The notes under the pieces are model-generated. The model was not told the DNA's origin. It searched no databases and worked only from the letters and a program-made list of their open reading frames with translations. From RGDT01 sp964630925 (GTDB lineage Bacteria > Planctomycetota > Planctomycetia > Gemmatales > Gemmataceae): a stretch of 28,883 nt of DNA. Positions 9,129 through 17,778 of this stretch are shown one piece after another. Position 1 is the first letter of the stretch. Every line of letters starts with the position of its first letter. The position numbers were made by a program, and so were the translations under genes. The DNA is taken from NCBI GenBank assembly GCA_964630925.1, contig CAZVZK010000132.1, positions 1 to 28,883 on the forward strand, given 5' to 3'.

Positions 9129-10535
9129 TCACGCCTGGCGGACGCCGCCCTCGGCAGTGCGGATGCCCTCGCCGCCGGGCCGGCCGCCCATCCCGCCCGC
9201 TTTCGGCTCCTGTGCCGGCGAGTCGTCCTTGCGCGGCGGGTGGAAGCCGACCAGCAGCAGCAGGGCGGCCACCAGCGAGCAGACCATCGGGACCGTGAAC
9301 AGCATCTGGAAGTCGGGCTTGCCGCCCACCGTGAAGTAGCTGCCGAGGTACGGCACGACGAGGAGGTTCGTCACGATCGGCCCGACGCCGAGGATCAGCA
9401 GGTTGAACAGGCCCTGGGCGCTGGCACGCACGTCCTTGGGGAAGTACTCATCGACGAAGATGTACACCGTGGCGAAGAAGAAGGCGTAGCAGATGCCGTG
9501 CAGCAGGTTGGCGGCGACGGCGATGTAGGGGTCGGGCAGGAAGGCGAACAGGGAGAAGCGGGCGGCGTGTCCGAGGACGCCGAGGATCATCGTCGCCCGC
9601 CAGCCCATGCCCTTGAGCGCGTAGCCGAGGACCGCCATCGTGGCGATCTCGGCGATCTGCCCGACGCTCATGGCCGGCATGATCCAGTTGCCCGGGATGC
9701 CCACGCTCTCCAGGAAGCCGGGGGTGTAGATGAAGTAGTATTGATGGACGGCGGAGTCGATGAAGGTGACGACGAACAGGACGAGCATGAAGGGGAAGCG
9801 CAGGAGCTTGAGGGCCTCGACCCAGGCGAGGCTGTCGCCGCCGGCGGTCACCTTGGGCGGCGTGTGGGGCAGGGTGAGGCTGAAGCCGGCGAGGAGGAGC
9901 GACGCCACGCCGGAGGTGAGGAAGGTGTATTTGCGGCCCAGGAGCATGGCGTCGCCGGTGAGCGGCGTACCCAGGGCGCTGCCCAGCCAGCTGACGAAGC
10001 CGACCGAGCCGAACGCCGGCACCTTGGCCCAGTCGGTGAGGATGAAGACGAACGGCCAGGCGGCGGCGATCCAGCCGATGGTGCCCCACAGCCGCACCGG
10101 GCCGAACTCGTTCTGCGGGTCCTTGAGGTTGGCGAAGGCGATGCTGTTCGTGATCGAGATCGTCGGCACGTAGAACAGCGAGTGGACGAGCATGAGGCCG
10201 AAGAAGGCGAGGAAGTTGGGGTCGGAGAGCTGGGCGGCGAGGGTGGCGTCCCCGCCGGCCTTGGGGCCGCCGACCCAGAAGAGGCCCATCATGGCGGCGC
10301 CGCCGACGAGCTGGGAGAACGCGAGGAACTTCTCCGCCGCGAAGGAGCGGTCGGCGAACTGGTTGCTGAAGAACATGCCGATGAGGGCCGCCACGTTGAA
10401 CGTGGCGAGGATGAGGCCCATCTGCAGGGCGGAGAAGCCCATGGCCGGGAGGTAGGCGAAGATGAGCGGCAGCCAGGCGCCCCAGATGAAGAACTCCAGG
10501 AACATCATGACGCAGAGCTTGGTGCGGACCGACAT
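9129..10535 (-). CDS. MFS transporter of the nucleoside:H+ symporter (NupG/XapB-like) family
   Basis: This is a 468-residue integral membrane protein with about 12 hydrophobic segments. It probably moves nucleosides or similar small solutes across the inner membrane by proton symport. Family features are the start KLCVMMFLEFFIWGAWLP, the YVPTISITNSIAF and GPVRLWGTIGW stretches in the first half, and the GICYAFFF / DVRASAQGLF stretches in the second half, all close to E. coli NupG. ATG 10535 is chosen because GGAGG precedes it by 4 nt and the family begins there; an 89-codon upstream extension is Arg-rich shadow sequence. The C-terminal tail is polar. It is the last gene of a minus-strand run, 92 nt after the unknown gene. 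The substrate is not determined; planctomycete members are poorly characterised. Confidence 0.87.
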   Translation of the reverse strand: MSVRTKLCVMMFLEFFIWGAWLPLIFAYLPAMGFSALQMGLILATFNVAALIGMFFSNQFADRSFAAEKFLAFSQLVGGAAMMGLFWVGGPKAGGDATLAAQLSDPNFLAFFGLMLVHSLFYVPTISITNSIAFANLKDPQNEFGPVRLWGTIGWIAAAWPFVFILTDWAKVPAFGSVGFVSWLGSALGTPLTGDAMLLGRKYTFLTSGVASLLLAGFSLTLPHTPPKVTAGGDSLAWVEALKLLRFPFMLVLFVVTFIDSAVHQYYFIYTPGFLESVGIPGNWIMPAMSVGQIAEIATMAVLGYALKGMGWRATMILGVLGHAARFSLFAFLPDPYIAVAANLLHGICYAFFFATVYIFVDEYFPKDVRASAQGLFNLLILGVGPIVTNLLVVPYLGSYFTVGGKPDFQMLFTVPMVCSLVAALLLLVGFHPPRKDDSPAQEPKAGGMGGRPGGEGIRTAEGGVRQA

Positions 10536-10627
10536 CGGGCCTCCGGCGGGAGCGGGGTCTGGGGCGTGCGAGCGGGGATGGGATTGATGTACGGCCCCGG
10601 CGTGGGGGAAACAACGGGCAAGGGCCG

Positions 10628-11158
10628 TCATCGCCTGCCGAGCGGCAGGCCGCGCCTCCGCTCCCACTCGGCGAGGAAGGCGGCCCAGCCATCCTCGTCC
10701 CCCGCGGCGGGCCGCTTCGGCGAGCCCCGGGCGTAGAAGTCCGACACCGCGTCGGCGAAGGCGAACACGGCGGCCCGCCACTCGTCGCGTCCGACGTGCC
10801 ACTCACGCCCGTCCCGCCTGAGGACGGCCGTGCCGGACTTCGCGTCGTGGCGGACCTCGAAATCCTCGCCCCCACCGCACCCGGTGATCGTCACATCGGG
10901 GTGGCCCTCGGCACCATACATCGCGTGGCCGCAGCAGGGGAACAGCGGCTCTCCTGCCGATAGCTCCGACGGGTGGGGCATTTCCAGGGACCGCAGCAGG
11001 TAGAGGGCGGCGGCGCTCAAGGCGCCCCCTTGCCGTGTCGGGTCCGTCAGCGCCTCGCCGTGGATGCGGAAGTCAACGCCCCCGTGGGCGCACAGGTCGT
11101 CGGGGTTGTCGGCCTCGCCGTTGATCCAGTGCAGGGCCGTGGGCCGCAGGACGATCAT
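10628..11158 (-). CDS. Conserved hypothetical protein of unknown function
   Basis: A soluble protein of about 176 residues with no signal peptide or membrane segment. It begins MIVLRPTALHWINGEADNP, has an LFPCCGHAMY stretch with paired Cys in the middle, then a VRHDAKSGTAVLRRDGREWHV beta-type segment and a helix with WRAAVFAFADAVSDFYA, and ends in a Trp-rich helix (GWAAFLAEWERRRG). I recall similar unannotated proteins in planctomycetes and actinobacteria but know no function. Start choice is open: ATG 11158 has AAAGG 7 nt upstream; ATG 11173 is possible; and GTG 11203 overlaps the kinase stop as GTGA, which would couple translation (191 residues). It lies between the Sel1 kinase and the MFS gene on the same strand. 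A small soluble partner or immunity-type role is only a guess. Confidence 0.72.
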   Translation of the reverse strand: MIVLRPTALHWINGEADNPDDLCAHGGVDFRIHGEALTDPTRQGGALSAAALYLLRSLEMPHPSELSAGEPLFPCCGHAMYGAEGHPDVTITGCGGGEDFEVRHDAKSGTAVLRRDGREWHVGRDEWRAAVFAFADAVSDFYARGSPKRPAAGDEDGWAAFLAEWERRRGLPLGRR

Positions 11159-11199
11159 ACGCGCACCTTTCATCGTGGGCGGATGCACCCCTCCTCCCG

Positions 11200-13401
11200 T
11201 CACGCCTCGCCCAGCTCAGCGAGGCGCGCCTTCGCCTCCTCGCTGCCTGCTTCGGCGGCCTTGCGGTACCACGCCACGGCCTGGGCGCGGCTCTGCGGCA
11301 CGCCGCGGCCGCCCTTGTACAGAGCGGCGATGTTGCACATCGCGTCCAGGTCGCCGAGGGCGGCGGCCTTCTGGAACCAGCTCATTGCTTGCGTGTAATC
11401 CCGCGGCACGCCCTCGCCGTTGCGGTACAGCATGCCGACGTTGTTCAGCGCGGTGACGCAGCCGGCCGCCGCCGCCTTCTGGAACCACGCCATCGCCTGC
11501 ACGTGGTCCTGCCGCACCCCGAGGCCCCCGTCGAGCAGCATCCCCAGGTTGTTCATGGCGTCGGCGTGGCCACCTGCGGCCGCCAGACTGTACCATTTGA
11601 ACGCCTCGGCGTGGTCCTGGGAGACGCCGACGCCGTCGTCGTAGGCGGTGCCGAGACGGAACATCGCGCCGAAGTGGCCGGCCTCGGCGGCCTTGCGGTA
11701 CCACGCCCGCCCCTCGGCGGGGCTCGCCGGGACGCCCTGGCCCTTCTCGTGGATCAGCCCGATGACGTGCATCGCCCAGGCGTCGCCGGCCGCCGCCGCC
11801 TTGTGATACCACGTCAGGCCGACGGCCGGGTCCTTGGGCACGCCCATGCCGGCGCGGTGCAGCCAGCCGATGAGGGAGCAGGCGGTGTGGCATCCCTTGT
11901 CGGCGGCGGAGCGGAACCACCACATCGCCGCCGCGTGGTCGGGCTGCGTGCCGACCCCCTCGGCGCAGCAGTCGCCGATCAGCACCATCGCCCCGGCGTG
12001 CCCGCCGGAGGCCGCCTCCTGCCAGCGCCCCGCCCGCGCCAGCCGCGCTTCGAGCCAGGGTTTGGTGGAGTTGGCCATCCGGCGGTCCTCCAGGTAGGCG
12101 CGGAAGTCGGCGTCCACGTCATCCCAGGACGGGGGCGGCTGGGGAGACGCGAGCGCCTCGGCGAGGGCGGCGGCGTCCCTGGGACGCTCGTCCGGGTCGT
12201 CGTCCCAGCAGCTCTCCAGCACGTCCAGGACGGCGTCGGGCAGGCGGCAGTCGGCCAGGCGCTTGCGCCACTTGCCGGCGGGGCGCTCGGCGGCGAGGTC
12301 GCCGAGGAGGAGCTGGTAGCCGATCAGGCCGAGCGCGTGCACGTCGTCGCGCACGTCGGCGTGGAGGCCGCGCTTCTGCTGCGGCGAGGCATAGATGGGC
12401 GTGTGGGCGCCGCGGAAGGTGTCGCCGAGGTGGGCGGCGGGGGCCGCGATGGTGGCCCGCTCCAGGCTGCCGACGGCCGCCACCTGGCTGATGCCGAAGT
12501 CGGTGACGCGGACGACCCACCCGCCGGCGGTGCGGCGGAGGAGGACGTTGGCGGGCTTGAGGTCGCGGTGGATGACGGGCCGGGGCAGGCGGTGGAAGCG
12601 TCCGATGACGCCGGCCAGGTCGCGGAGGAGCTGCAAGGCGCGGGCGGCCCGCTCCGGGGGCGCGGCGCCGCGCAGCTCGCGGGCCAGGCCGGCGAGGTCG
12701 CCGCCGTCGATGTACTCGTAGGCCAGCCAGGGCGTGTCGCCCTCCAGGCAGGCGTCGAGCAGCGCGACGATGCCGTGCTGGTCCGCACGCTCGCCGGCGC
12801 TGACCTCCATCACCAGTTTGACCACCTCGCCCTCATGGCGGAGGAGGCGGTCGCGGCTGGCGGGGTCGAGGCAGAACTTGACGGCGCGTGTCTGGCCGAG
12901 GAAGGAGTGCCGCGTCAGCCACACCTCGCCGAAGCCGCCGGAGCCGAGCAGCTCGACGAAACGCCACTGCGGGGCGTTGGGCACCGGATCGCCGGCGCGG
13001 AAGCGTGGGGCGCGGCGTGGCAGGACGTTGGCGAGCTGCGTGGGGTCGTTGAGGTTGACGGCGGGCGGGACGGTGCGGCCCTGCGGATCCTGCTCGCGGC
13101 GGAGCGACTGCCGCGCCACGCCGGGGATCTGGTTGAGGTACGCCTCGATGCGGGCCGCCTCCTCCGGCGAGACGCCGGCGGCCTGGGCGGCGAGGCGGGC
13201 CTGCTCGCGTGTCTCGGCGGGGTCGGCGGCCAGGACGCCCTCGAGCGCCGCCGCGATGTTGTCGGCGCCGGAAGCCTTGCGGTAGCGGGCGATCACGTCG
13301 TCGGTGAAGTCGTAGAGGATCTCGCCGAAGGGCACGAGGCCCATCAGGCCGCGGAGGCCCTTGGCGGCCAACGCCTCGCCGACGCAGCGCAGGAAGAGCA
13401 T
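11200..13401 (-). CDS. Serine/threonine protein kinase with C-terminal Sel1 repeats
   Basis: A 733-residue protein with a complete Hanks-type kinase domain at about 147-418: glycine loop GSGGFGEVW (153-161), catalytic Lys175 in AVKFCL, HRDLKPAN (278-285) and DFG (301-303). The activation segment ends in ASPQQ in place of APE, as in many bacterial kinases. The first ~130 residues form a helical module beginning FLRCVGEAL with GLVPFGEILYDFTDDV, which I recall in front of other planctomycete kinases. Residues from about 460 to the end contain seven Sel1-like repeats of about 36 residues (for example AMNNLGMLLDGGLGV). No membrane segment is seen, so it is probably cytosolic, unlike PASTA kinases. 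Sel1 repeats are protein-binding scaffolds. It follows moxR by 15 nt on the same strand and is probably in its operon. Substrates are unknown. Confidence 0.93.
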   Translation of the reverse strand: MLFLRCVGEALAAKGLRGLMGLVPFGEILYDFTDDVIARYRKASGADNIAAALEGVLAADPAETREQARLAAQAAGVSPEEAARIEAYLNQIPGVARQSLRREQDPQGRTVPPAVNLNDPTQLANVLPRRAPRFRAGDPVPNAPQWRFVELLGSGGFGEVWLTRHSFLGQTRAVKFCLDPASRDRLLRHEGEVVKLVMEVSAGERADQHGIVALLDACLEGDTPWLAYEYIDGGDLAGLARELRGAAPPERAARALQLLRDLAGVIGRFHRLPRPVIHRDLKPANVLLRRTAGGWVVRVTDFGISQVAAVGSLERATIAAPAAHLGDTFRGAHTPIYASPQQKRGLHADVRDDVHALGLIGYQLLLGDLAAERPAGKWRKRLADCRLPDAVLDVLESCWDDDPDERPRDAAALAEALASPQPPPSWDDVDADFRAYLEDRRMANSTKPWLEARLARAGRWQEAASGGHAGAMVLIGDCCAEGVGTQPDHAAAMWWFRSAADKGCHTACSLIGWLHRAGMGVPKDPAVGLTWYHKAAAAGDAWAMHVIGLIHEKGQGVPASPAEGRAWYRKAAEAGHFGAMFRLGTAYDDGVGVSQDHAEAFKWYSLAAAGGHADAMNNLGMLLDGGLGVRQDHVQAMAWFQKAAAAGCVTALNNVGMLYRNGEGVPRDYTQAMSWFQKAAALGDLDAMCNIAALYKGGRGVPQSRAQAVAWYRKAAEAGSEEAKARLAELGEA

Positions 13402-13416
13402 GGGGGAGGGCCTCCG

Positions 13417-14394
13417 TCAGTCGTCGAAGTGGTCCTTGGCGTCGCGGTTGGCCGGCACGGGGACGCGCACCTCGGAGACGATCTCGTTGAGGATGGCCGC
13501 CGGCGTCGCCTTGCGCAGCCGTGCCTCGGGCCGCAGGATGACGCGGTGGGCGAGGACGGGCTGCACCATGCGTTTCACGTCGTCGGGGAGGGCGAAGGTC
13601 CGCCCGTTGACGGCGGCGTGGGCCTGGGCGGTGCGGAACAGCGCGATGCTGGCGCGCGGCGAGCCGCCGAGCTGGATGTCGTCGTGCATGCGGGTGCCGT
13701 GGACGATCTCCAGGAGGTACCGCCGCACCTTGTCATCGACGTGGATCTCGCGGACGGCGTCCTGGCAGGCGACCCAGTCGGCGGCGCTGACGACGGGCTT
13801 CACGTCGTCGATGGGGTGGCCGCGCTGGAGGCGTGTGAGCATCTTCGCCTCCTCGTCGAGGGAGGGGTAGCCGAGGCTGAGGCGGATGAGGAAGCGGTCG
13901 AGCTGGGCCTCGGGCAGGGGGAAGGTGCCCTCGTGGTCGATGGGGTTCTGGGTGGCGATGACGAGGAACGGCTGCTGCAAGGTGTAGGTCTGCCCGTCGG
14001 CGGAGACGCGGCGCTCGGCCATCGCCTCCAGCAGGGCGGCCTGGGTGCGTGGCGTGGTGCGGTTGATCTCGTCGGCGAGGAGGGTCTGGGCGAAGATGGG
14101 GCCGGGTCGGAACTCGAACTCGGTGGTCTTCTGGTTGAAGACGCTGACGCCGGTCACGTCGGCGGGCAGCAGGTCGGGGGTACACTGGATGCGTTTGAAG
14201 GTGGCGCCGACGCTGCGGGCGAGGGCGCGGGCCAGCATGGTCTTGGCGACGCCGGGCACGTCCTCGAGGAGGATGTGGCCCTCGCACAGGTAGGCGACGA
14301 GGCAGAGCGTCAACTGCGGACGCTTGCCGATGATGACCTTCTCCATGCTGGCCAGCACCTTGCCGGCGGTGGCCTGGACCTCGGCGGGGGTCAT
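13417..14394 (-). CDS. MoxR family AAA+ ATPase
   Basis: A 325-residue AAA+ ATPase of the MoxR family, usually chaperone-like and involved in maturing protein complexes. Visible motifs: Walker A EDVPGVAKT with Lys51 (the GxAKT form is usual in MoxR), FKRIQCTPDLLPADVTG after it, Walker B LLADEINRTTP with Asp108 and Glu109, and sensor 1 ATQNP (147-151). LPEAQLDRFLI and the C-terminal lid complete the family pattern. Length is normal. MoxR genes usually sit beside DUF58 and von Willebrand A genes; none is present here. The neighbours are a TPR gene 72 nt upstream and a Sel1 kinase 15 nt downstream. Start ATG 14394 agrees with the family N-terminus. The client of this ATPase is unknown; the adjacent kinase and TPR protein are candidates by position only. 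Confidence 0.95.
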   Translation of the reverse strand: MTPAEVQATAGKVLASMEKVIIGKRPQLTLCLVAYLCEGHILLEDVPGVAKTMLARALARSVGATFKRIQCTPDLLPADVTGVSVFNQKTTEFEFRPGPIFAQTLLADEINRTTPRTQAALLEAMAERRVSADGQTYTLQQPFLVIATQNPIDHEGTFPLPEAQLDRFLIRLSLGYPSLDEEAKMLTRLQRGHPIDDVKPVVSAADWVACQDAVREIHVDDKVRRYLLEIVHGTRMHDDIQLGGSPRASIALFRTAQAHAAVNGRTFALPDDVKRMVQPVLAHRVILRPEARLRKATPAAILNEIVSEVRVPVPANRDAKDHFDD

Positions 14395-14466
14395 GCGCGC
14401 GTTCCGGGGGCACGGTCAGGCTATGGCGCGTGACGGGCGGGGACAGGGAGGGTGCGGGGCGCGCGG

Positions 14467-15858
14467 TCAGGGGCGTTTCTTCGCCCGCCGCTCGGCCTCG
14501 ATGAGGAGCCGCAGCCCCTCCTGGACACGTCTGTCGTCGGGCCGGGCCAGGGCGGCGGCCCTGGTGAACGCCTCCCGCGCCTCGGCCAGCAGCCCCGCCC
14601 CCAGCGCCGCCTCGCCGAGGCGGAGGTGGCCGGCGGTGTAGTCCGGCCGGCACGCGACGGCGGCCCGCAGGTCGGCCAGGCCCTCCTCGCGCCGGCCCAG
14701 CGCCAGCCGCGCTCGCCCCCGCGTCAGGAGCATCTGGGCGTCGTTGGGGTTGCCCCCCAGGGACCGCCCGGCCAGACGCTCCGCCTCTTCGAGCCGGCCG
14801 GCCGCCGCGGGGCCGCCCCCCCCCTCCCGCTCCGCGCGGGCGATCAGGGCGGCGGCCAGCGCGAGGAGGGCGGCCCGGGAGTCGGGGCTGGAGGCCAGGC
14901 CCTCGCGGGCCGCGCGCTCGGCCTGCTCGTGTTGGCCGGCCTTCGCCAGCTCCGTCGAGAGCACTGTGAACGCCCGGCCATCCCGGCCCCTCGTCGCCTC
15001 CCCCAGACGCTCCAGCGCCCGCACCGCCTCCTCGGGGCTCCGGCGTAAGAGACCGTTCACCTCGCCGAATTTCGAGACGGGGCCGCGGGCGAATTGATTG
15101 CACTCCTCCAGAAATGGGTCCTGCCACGGCGCGTCGCGCGGGAGGCCCTGTGCCTGCGCGGCCAGGCTCGCGGCCAGCTCGGTGTTGCCGAGGCGCCCGT
15201 GGGCGGCCGCGAGGAGGAGCGTGGCCTTGCGGCCCGTCTCCGGCCTCTCCGTGAGCGGCGTCAGCAGGGCCACGCACCCGGCCCAGTCACCCCGCCGTGC
15301 GGCGATCACCCCACGGATGTACCGGGGCCCGGGGTGGGTGGGGGCTGTCTTCGCCAACACGTCGGCCTCCGCCTCGGCCTCTTCCAGCCGCCCCTCCTCC
15401 AGGAGGATGTCCGCGAGGATGAGCCGCATGCCGGTCTGGGTGGCGTCACCACCCGCCGACCCGATGGCCCGGCGGATGTGGGACATCGCCGCCCTGGGGT
15501 CGTTGGGGCTCAGGCAGAGGCCCCGCAGGTGGGGCCAGCGCGGCTCGGCGGGGCGCAGACGCTCGGCCTCCTCGAAACAGGACGCGGCCTCATGCCGCAG
15601 GTCGTTCCCCAGAAGCGCCATGCCCAGCCGGCCCCACGCCTCGTCGGAGTTTGGCCGCGCCAGAACGTTGTCGCGCTCGGCGCTGATCACCGCGGCCACC
15701 TCCGGGTCGAAGGTGTCCAGCGGCAGCTCGGGCGGCTGCGGGGCGGGCCGGGCGGGCCACCACAGATCAGACGTGACGGCCGCGACGAGGAGGCAGCCCA
15801 CCAGGACCGCGACCCCGAACCACACCCGCCGACCCGGATCGGCCCCGCCGGTGCTCAT
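14467..15858 (-). CDS. Membrane-anchored TPR protein
   Basis: A 463-residue protein with a short cytoplasmic N-terminus, one hydrophobic anchor at about residues 12-34 (VWFGVAVLVGCLLVAAV), a Pro-rich spacer, and then tetratricopeptide-type helical pairs to the end (for example EAWGRLGMALLGNDLRHEAASCFEEAERLRP and LLTRGRARLALGRREEGLADLRAAV, shown here as separate pieces of the repeat array). The TPR array probably faces the periplasm and binds a partner protein. ATG 15858 overlaps the stop of the UnbV gene by 4 bp (ATGA), so the two are almost certainly translationally coupled and work together. A longer frame reaching to 17046 is only a shadow of the UnbV gene joined in frame and is not used. 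No catalytic domain is visible. Confidence 0.88.
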   Translation of the reverse strand: MSTGGADPGRRVWFGVAVLVGCLLVAAVTSDLWWPARPAPQPPELPLDTFDPEVAAVISAERDNVLARPNSDEAWGRLGMALLGNDLRHEAASCFEEAERLRPAEPRWPHLRGLCLSPNDPRAAMSHIRRAIGSAGGDATQTGMRLILADILLEEGRLEEAEAEADVLAKTAPTHPGPRYIRGVIAARRGDWAGCVALLTPLTERPETGRKATLLLAAAHGRLGNTELAASLAAQAQGLPRDAPWQDPFLEECNQFARGPVSKFGEVNGLLRRSPEEAVRALERLGEATRGRDGRAFTVLSTELAKAGQHEQAERAAREGLASSPDSRAALLALAAALIARAEREGGGGPAAAGRLEEAERLAGRSLGGNPNDAQMLLTRGRARLALGRREEGLADLRAAVACRPDYTAGHLRLGEAALGAGLLAEAREAFTRAAALARPDDRRVQEGLRLLIEAERRAKKRP

Positions 15859-17561
15859 TTGATCGCCTCGCCCTTGCCGCGGATGAGGGTGACCTCCTGG
15901 CCGGCGGGGCACCCCGCGAACCGCTCCCTGTGGCCGTCCGGCCAGGCCACCTCGATGCCGTCCACGCGGCCGGCCGCGCCCAGCCCGAAATGGGCGCGCG
16001 GGTCGCCGCTGCTCGCGAAGCTGCCGCCCGCGTGCGCCGTCCGCACCTGGCGGCGCCCGCCCGCCAGGGCGGTCACCACCGCCCCGAGGGCGTCGCGGCC
16101 ACGTTCGCTCAGCAGGGCCCGCACCACGAGCCATCCGCCGCGGGCGGGGGCGACGTTCTTGTACAGCCGGGCGGGGCCGCCCACCCCGGTCACCAGGGCC
16201 CAGAGGGCGCCGTCGTTGCGCACACACCCCACGGCGAGGCCGCGGCCGACCACCGGCTCGGCGGAGAGGCCCCTGGGGCCGGCGTTGCGCGCCGTGATGT
16301 CCTCGAACACGCCCCGGCCGTCGTTGCGGAACACCTGGTTGCGCTGGGCGTAGCCCCGCCAGAAGCCGGGCAGTGCCGGGGCATCCGCCGGCGGGCCGTC
16401 GCGGAACACCTTGCCGTTGGTGATCACCGCGTCGAGGTGGCCGTCGTTGTCGAAGTCGGCCAGGGCCGTCCCGAACCCGGTGCCGCGCCACGCCGGGCGG
16501 TGCAGCCGGCACTCCGCGGTCCGGTCCTCGAACATCCCCCTCGGCCCCTGCCGCCAGAGGGTGTTGGTCTCGGTGTGCAGGTGGGTGACGAACAGGTCCT
16601 GGAGGCCGTCGCCGTCGATGTCGCCCCAGCCGATCCCCATGTTCGCCTCGGCCGAGCCCACGCGGTTGACGGCGGCCCCCCGCGGCGCCGCCTCCTCCTT
16701 GAACGTGCCGTCGCGCTGGTTGATCCACAGGTGATTGGGCCGGGCGTCGTTGGTCACGAAGATGTCCGGCCAGCCGTCGCCGTCGAAGTCGGCGCACAGG
16801 ACGCCAAGGGCCGGCCCCGGCTTGCGGGCGAGGCCGGACTCGAACGACACGTCCTTGAACCTGCCCCCGCCGAGGTTCTTGAACAGCCGGGTGGGCGTGC
16901 CGGGGAATGCCTGCGGGCCGCAGAAGTCCGGCACGCCGCTGCGGCTCGTGCAGGGCCAGGAAGGGTCGTACTCGACGTAGTTGACGATGACGAGGTCGAG
17001 CAGGCCGTCGCGGTCGAAATCCACGAAGGCGGCCGAGGTGCCCCACTGGGGGTTGCGGATGCCCGACGCCCCCGTCATGTCCTTGAACTTACCCTTGCCC
17101 TGGTTGAGGAACAGCCGCGCCCCGCCGTACTCCGTCACCAGCACGTCGGGGAGCCCGTCGTTGTTCACGTCGCCGACGGCCACACCCACGCAGAAAGCCG
17201 AGTAATCGAGGCCGGAGCCGGCGCTGACGTCCTCGAAGCGGCCGCCCTGCGTCTGCCGGAGGAGCCGGTTGGGCCTGCCCTTCGGCCCGCCGCCGTTGAG
17301 GAGGAGGATGTCGAGCAGGCCGTCGCCGTCGAGGTCGAATAGGGCCGCCCCGGAGCCGAGGTGCTGGGGGAAGAAATAGCGGCCGTCGATGGGCCCGCAG
17401 TCGTGCACGGCGTCGAGGCCCACCTCGGCGCTCACGTCCTCGAACCAGGGCGGGCCGGCGTCCTCGGCGTCGGCCGGCGCCCGGCCCTTGCAGCCCGGAT
17501 GCAGTACGGCGACGGCCAGCACCAGGGCCGGCACGCCCCAGAGGTGGAGGCGGTGCGTCAC
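15855..17561 (-). CDS. Exported FG-GAP/VCBS repeat protein with ASPIC/UnbV domain (CRTAC1-like)
   Basis: A 568-residue exported protein. The N-terminus has a hydrophobic signal ending HPGC with Cys24; this is an imperfect lipobox, so lipoprotein anchoring is probable but not certain. Residues ~70-400 carry six calcium-type D-x-D/N-x-DG motifs of FG-GAP blades (FDLDGDGLLD, GDVNNDGLPD, VDFDRDGLLD, ADFDGDGWPD, GDIDGDGLQD, ADFDNDGHLD), forming an integrin-like propeller. The C-terminal ~75 residues are an ASPIC/UnbV domain (HAGGSFASSGDPRAHFGLG, then VEVAWPDGHRE-like sequence). Such proteins are very common in planctomycetes and are thought to bind or interact outside the cell; no enzymatic role is established. 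The start is GTG 17561, with GGGAG 8 nt upstream. It is the first gene of the run and overlaps the TPR gene by 4 bp. Confidence 0.92.
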   Translation of the reverse strand: MTHRLHLWGVPALVLAVAVLHPGCKGRAPADAEDAGPPWFEDVSAEVGLDAVHDCGPIDGRYFFPQHLGSGAALFDLDGDGLLDILLLNGGGPKGRPNRLLRQTQGGRFEDVSAGSGLDYSAFCVGVAVGDVNNDGLPDVLVTEYGGARLFLNQGKGKFKDMTGASGIRNPQWGTSAAFVDFDRDGLLDLVIVNYVEYDPSWPCTSRSGVPDFCGPQAFPGTPTRLFKNLGGGRFKDVSFESGLARKPGPALGVLCADFDGDGWPDIFVTNDARPNHLWINQRDGTFKEEAAPRGAAVNRVGSAEANMGIGWGDIDGDGLQDLFVTHLHTETNTLWRQGPRGMFEDRTAECRLHRPAWRGTGFGTALADFDNDGHLDAVITNGKVFRDGPPADAPALPGFWRGYAQRNQVFRNDGRGVFEDITARNAGPRGLSAEPVVGRGLAVGCVRNDGALWALVTGVGGPARLYKNVAPARGGWLVVRALLSERGRDALGAVVTALAGGRRQVRTAHAGGSFASSGDPRAHFGLGAAGRVDGIEVAWPDGHRERFAGCPAGQEVTLIRGKGEAIK

Positions 17562-17630
17562 GGTGGCGTCTCCCGCGATGAGAAGGTTCCGAGTGAGAGT
17601 ACGCGCATGACGGCGCGTCGCCCACGGCTC

Positions 17631-17646
17631 TTCATGAATTCATGAA
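17631..17646. promoter_or_regulatory. 16-bp perfect palindrome, candidate operator
   Basis: TTCATGAATTCATGAA is its own reverse complement and also consists of two tandem copies of the 8-bp palindrome TTCATGAA. It lies about 70 bp upstream of the UnbV start and about 130 bp upstream of the HEAT gene start. Its AT-richness in a GC-rich region suggests a protein-binding site; the regulator is unknown. Confidence 0.5.
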
Positions 17647-17713
17647 AAAAACCAGCCGAGCGCCGCCCGCCGACGTCTCCGGCGCAGCCTACGGCCGCAC
17701 CGGCGGACGTGGG

Positions 17714-17743
17714 TTGACGCGCCGGGCCGGCTTCCGCTATTCA
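17714..17743 (+). promoter_or_regulatory. Candidate sigma70-type promoter for the HEAT-repeat gene
   Basis: TTGACG (17714-17719) and TATTCA (17738-17743) are separated by 18 nt, upstream of the AAGGAGG that precedes ATG 17779. The -35 box is strong and the -10 box weak. Confidence 0.4.
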
Positions 17744-17778
17744 CACCCCGCGCCGGGGCACCCGGCAAGGAGGCGACG

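Larger units (their letters stand above)
17562..17778. other. Divergent regulatory region between the UnbV and HEAT-repeat genes
   Basis: This 217-bp gap holds the starts of two oppositely transcribed genes. It has an AT-rich patch around 17630-17655, unusual for this window, including a 16-bp palindrome, and a candidate promoter for the plus-strand gene, both listed separately. Confidence 0.6.

Noticed and set aside
11389..14433. 1014-codon plus ORF opposite the kinase and moxR
   Set aside because: It is antisense to two well-supported genes, with Gly/Val/Asp/Glu-biased composition typical of a shadow frame.
15859..17046. N-terminal extension of the TPR protein giving 859 residues
   Set aside because: The extension is a second frame of the UnbV gene, whose FG-GAP motifs are clear; ATG 15858 with the ATGA overlap is the sensible start.
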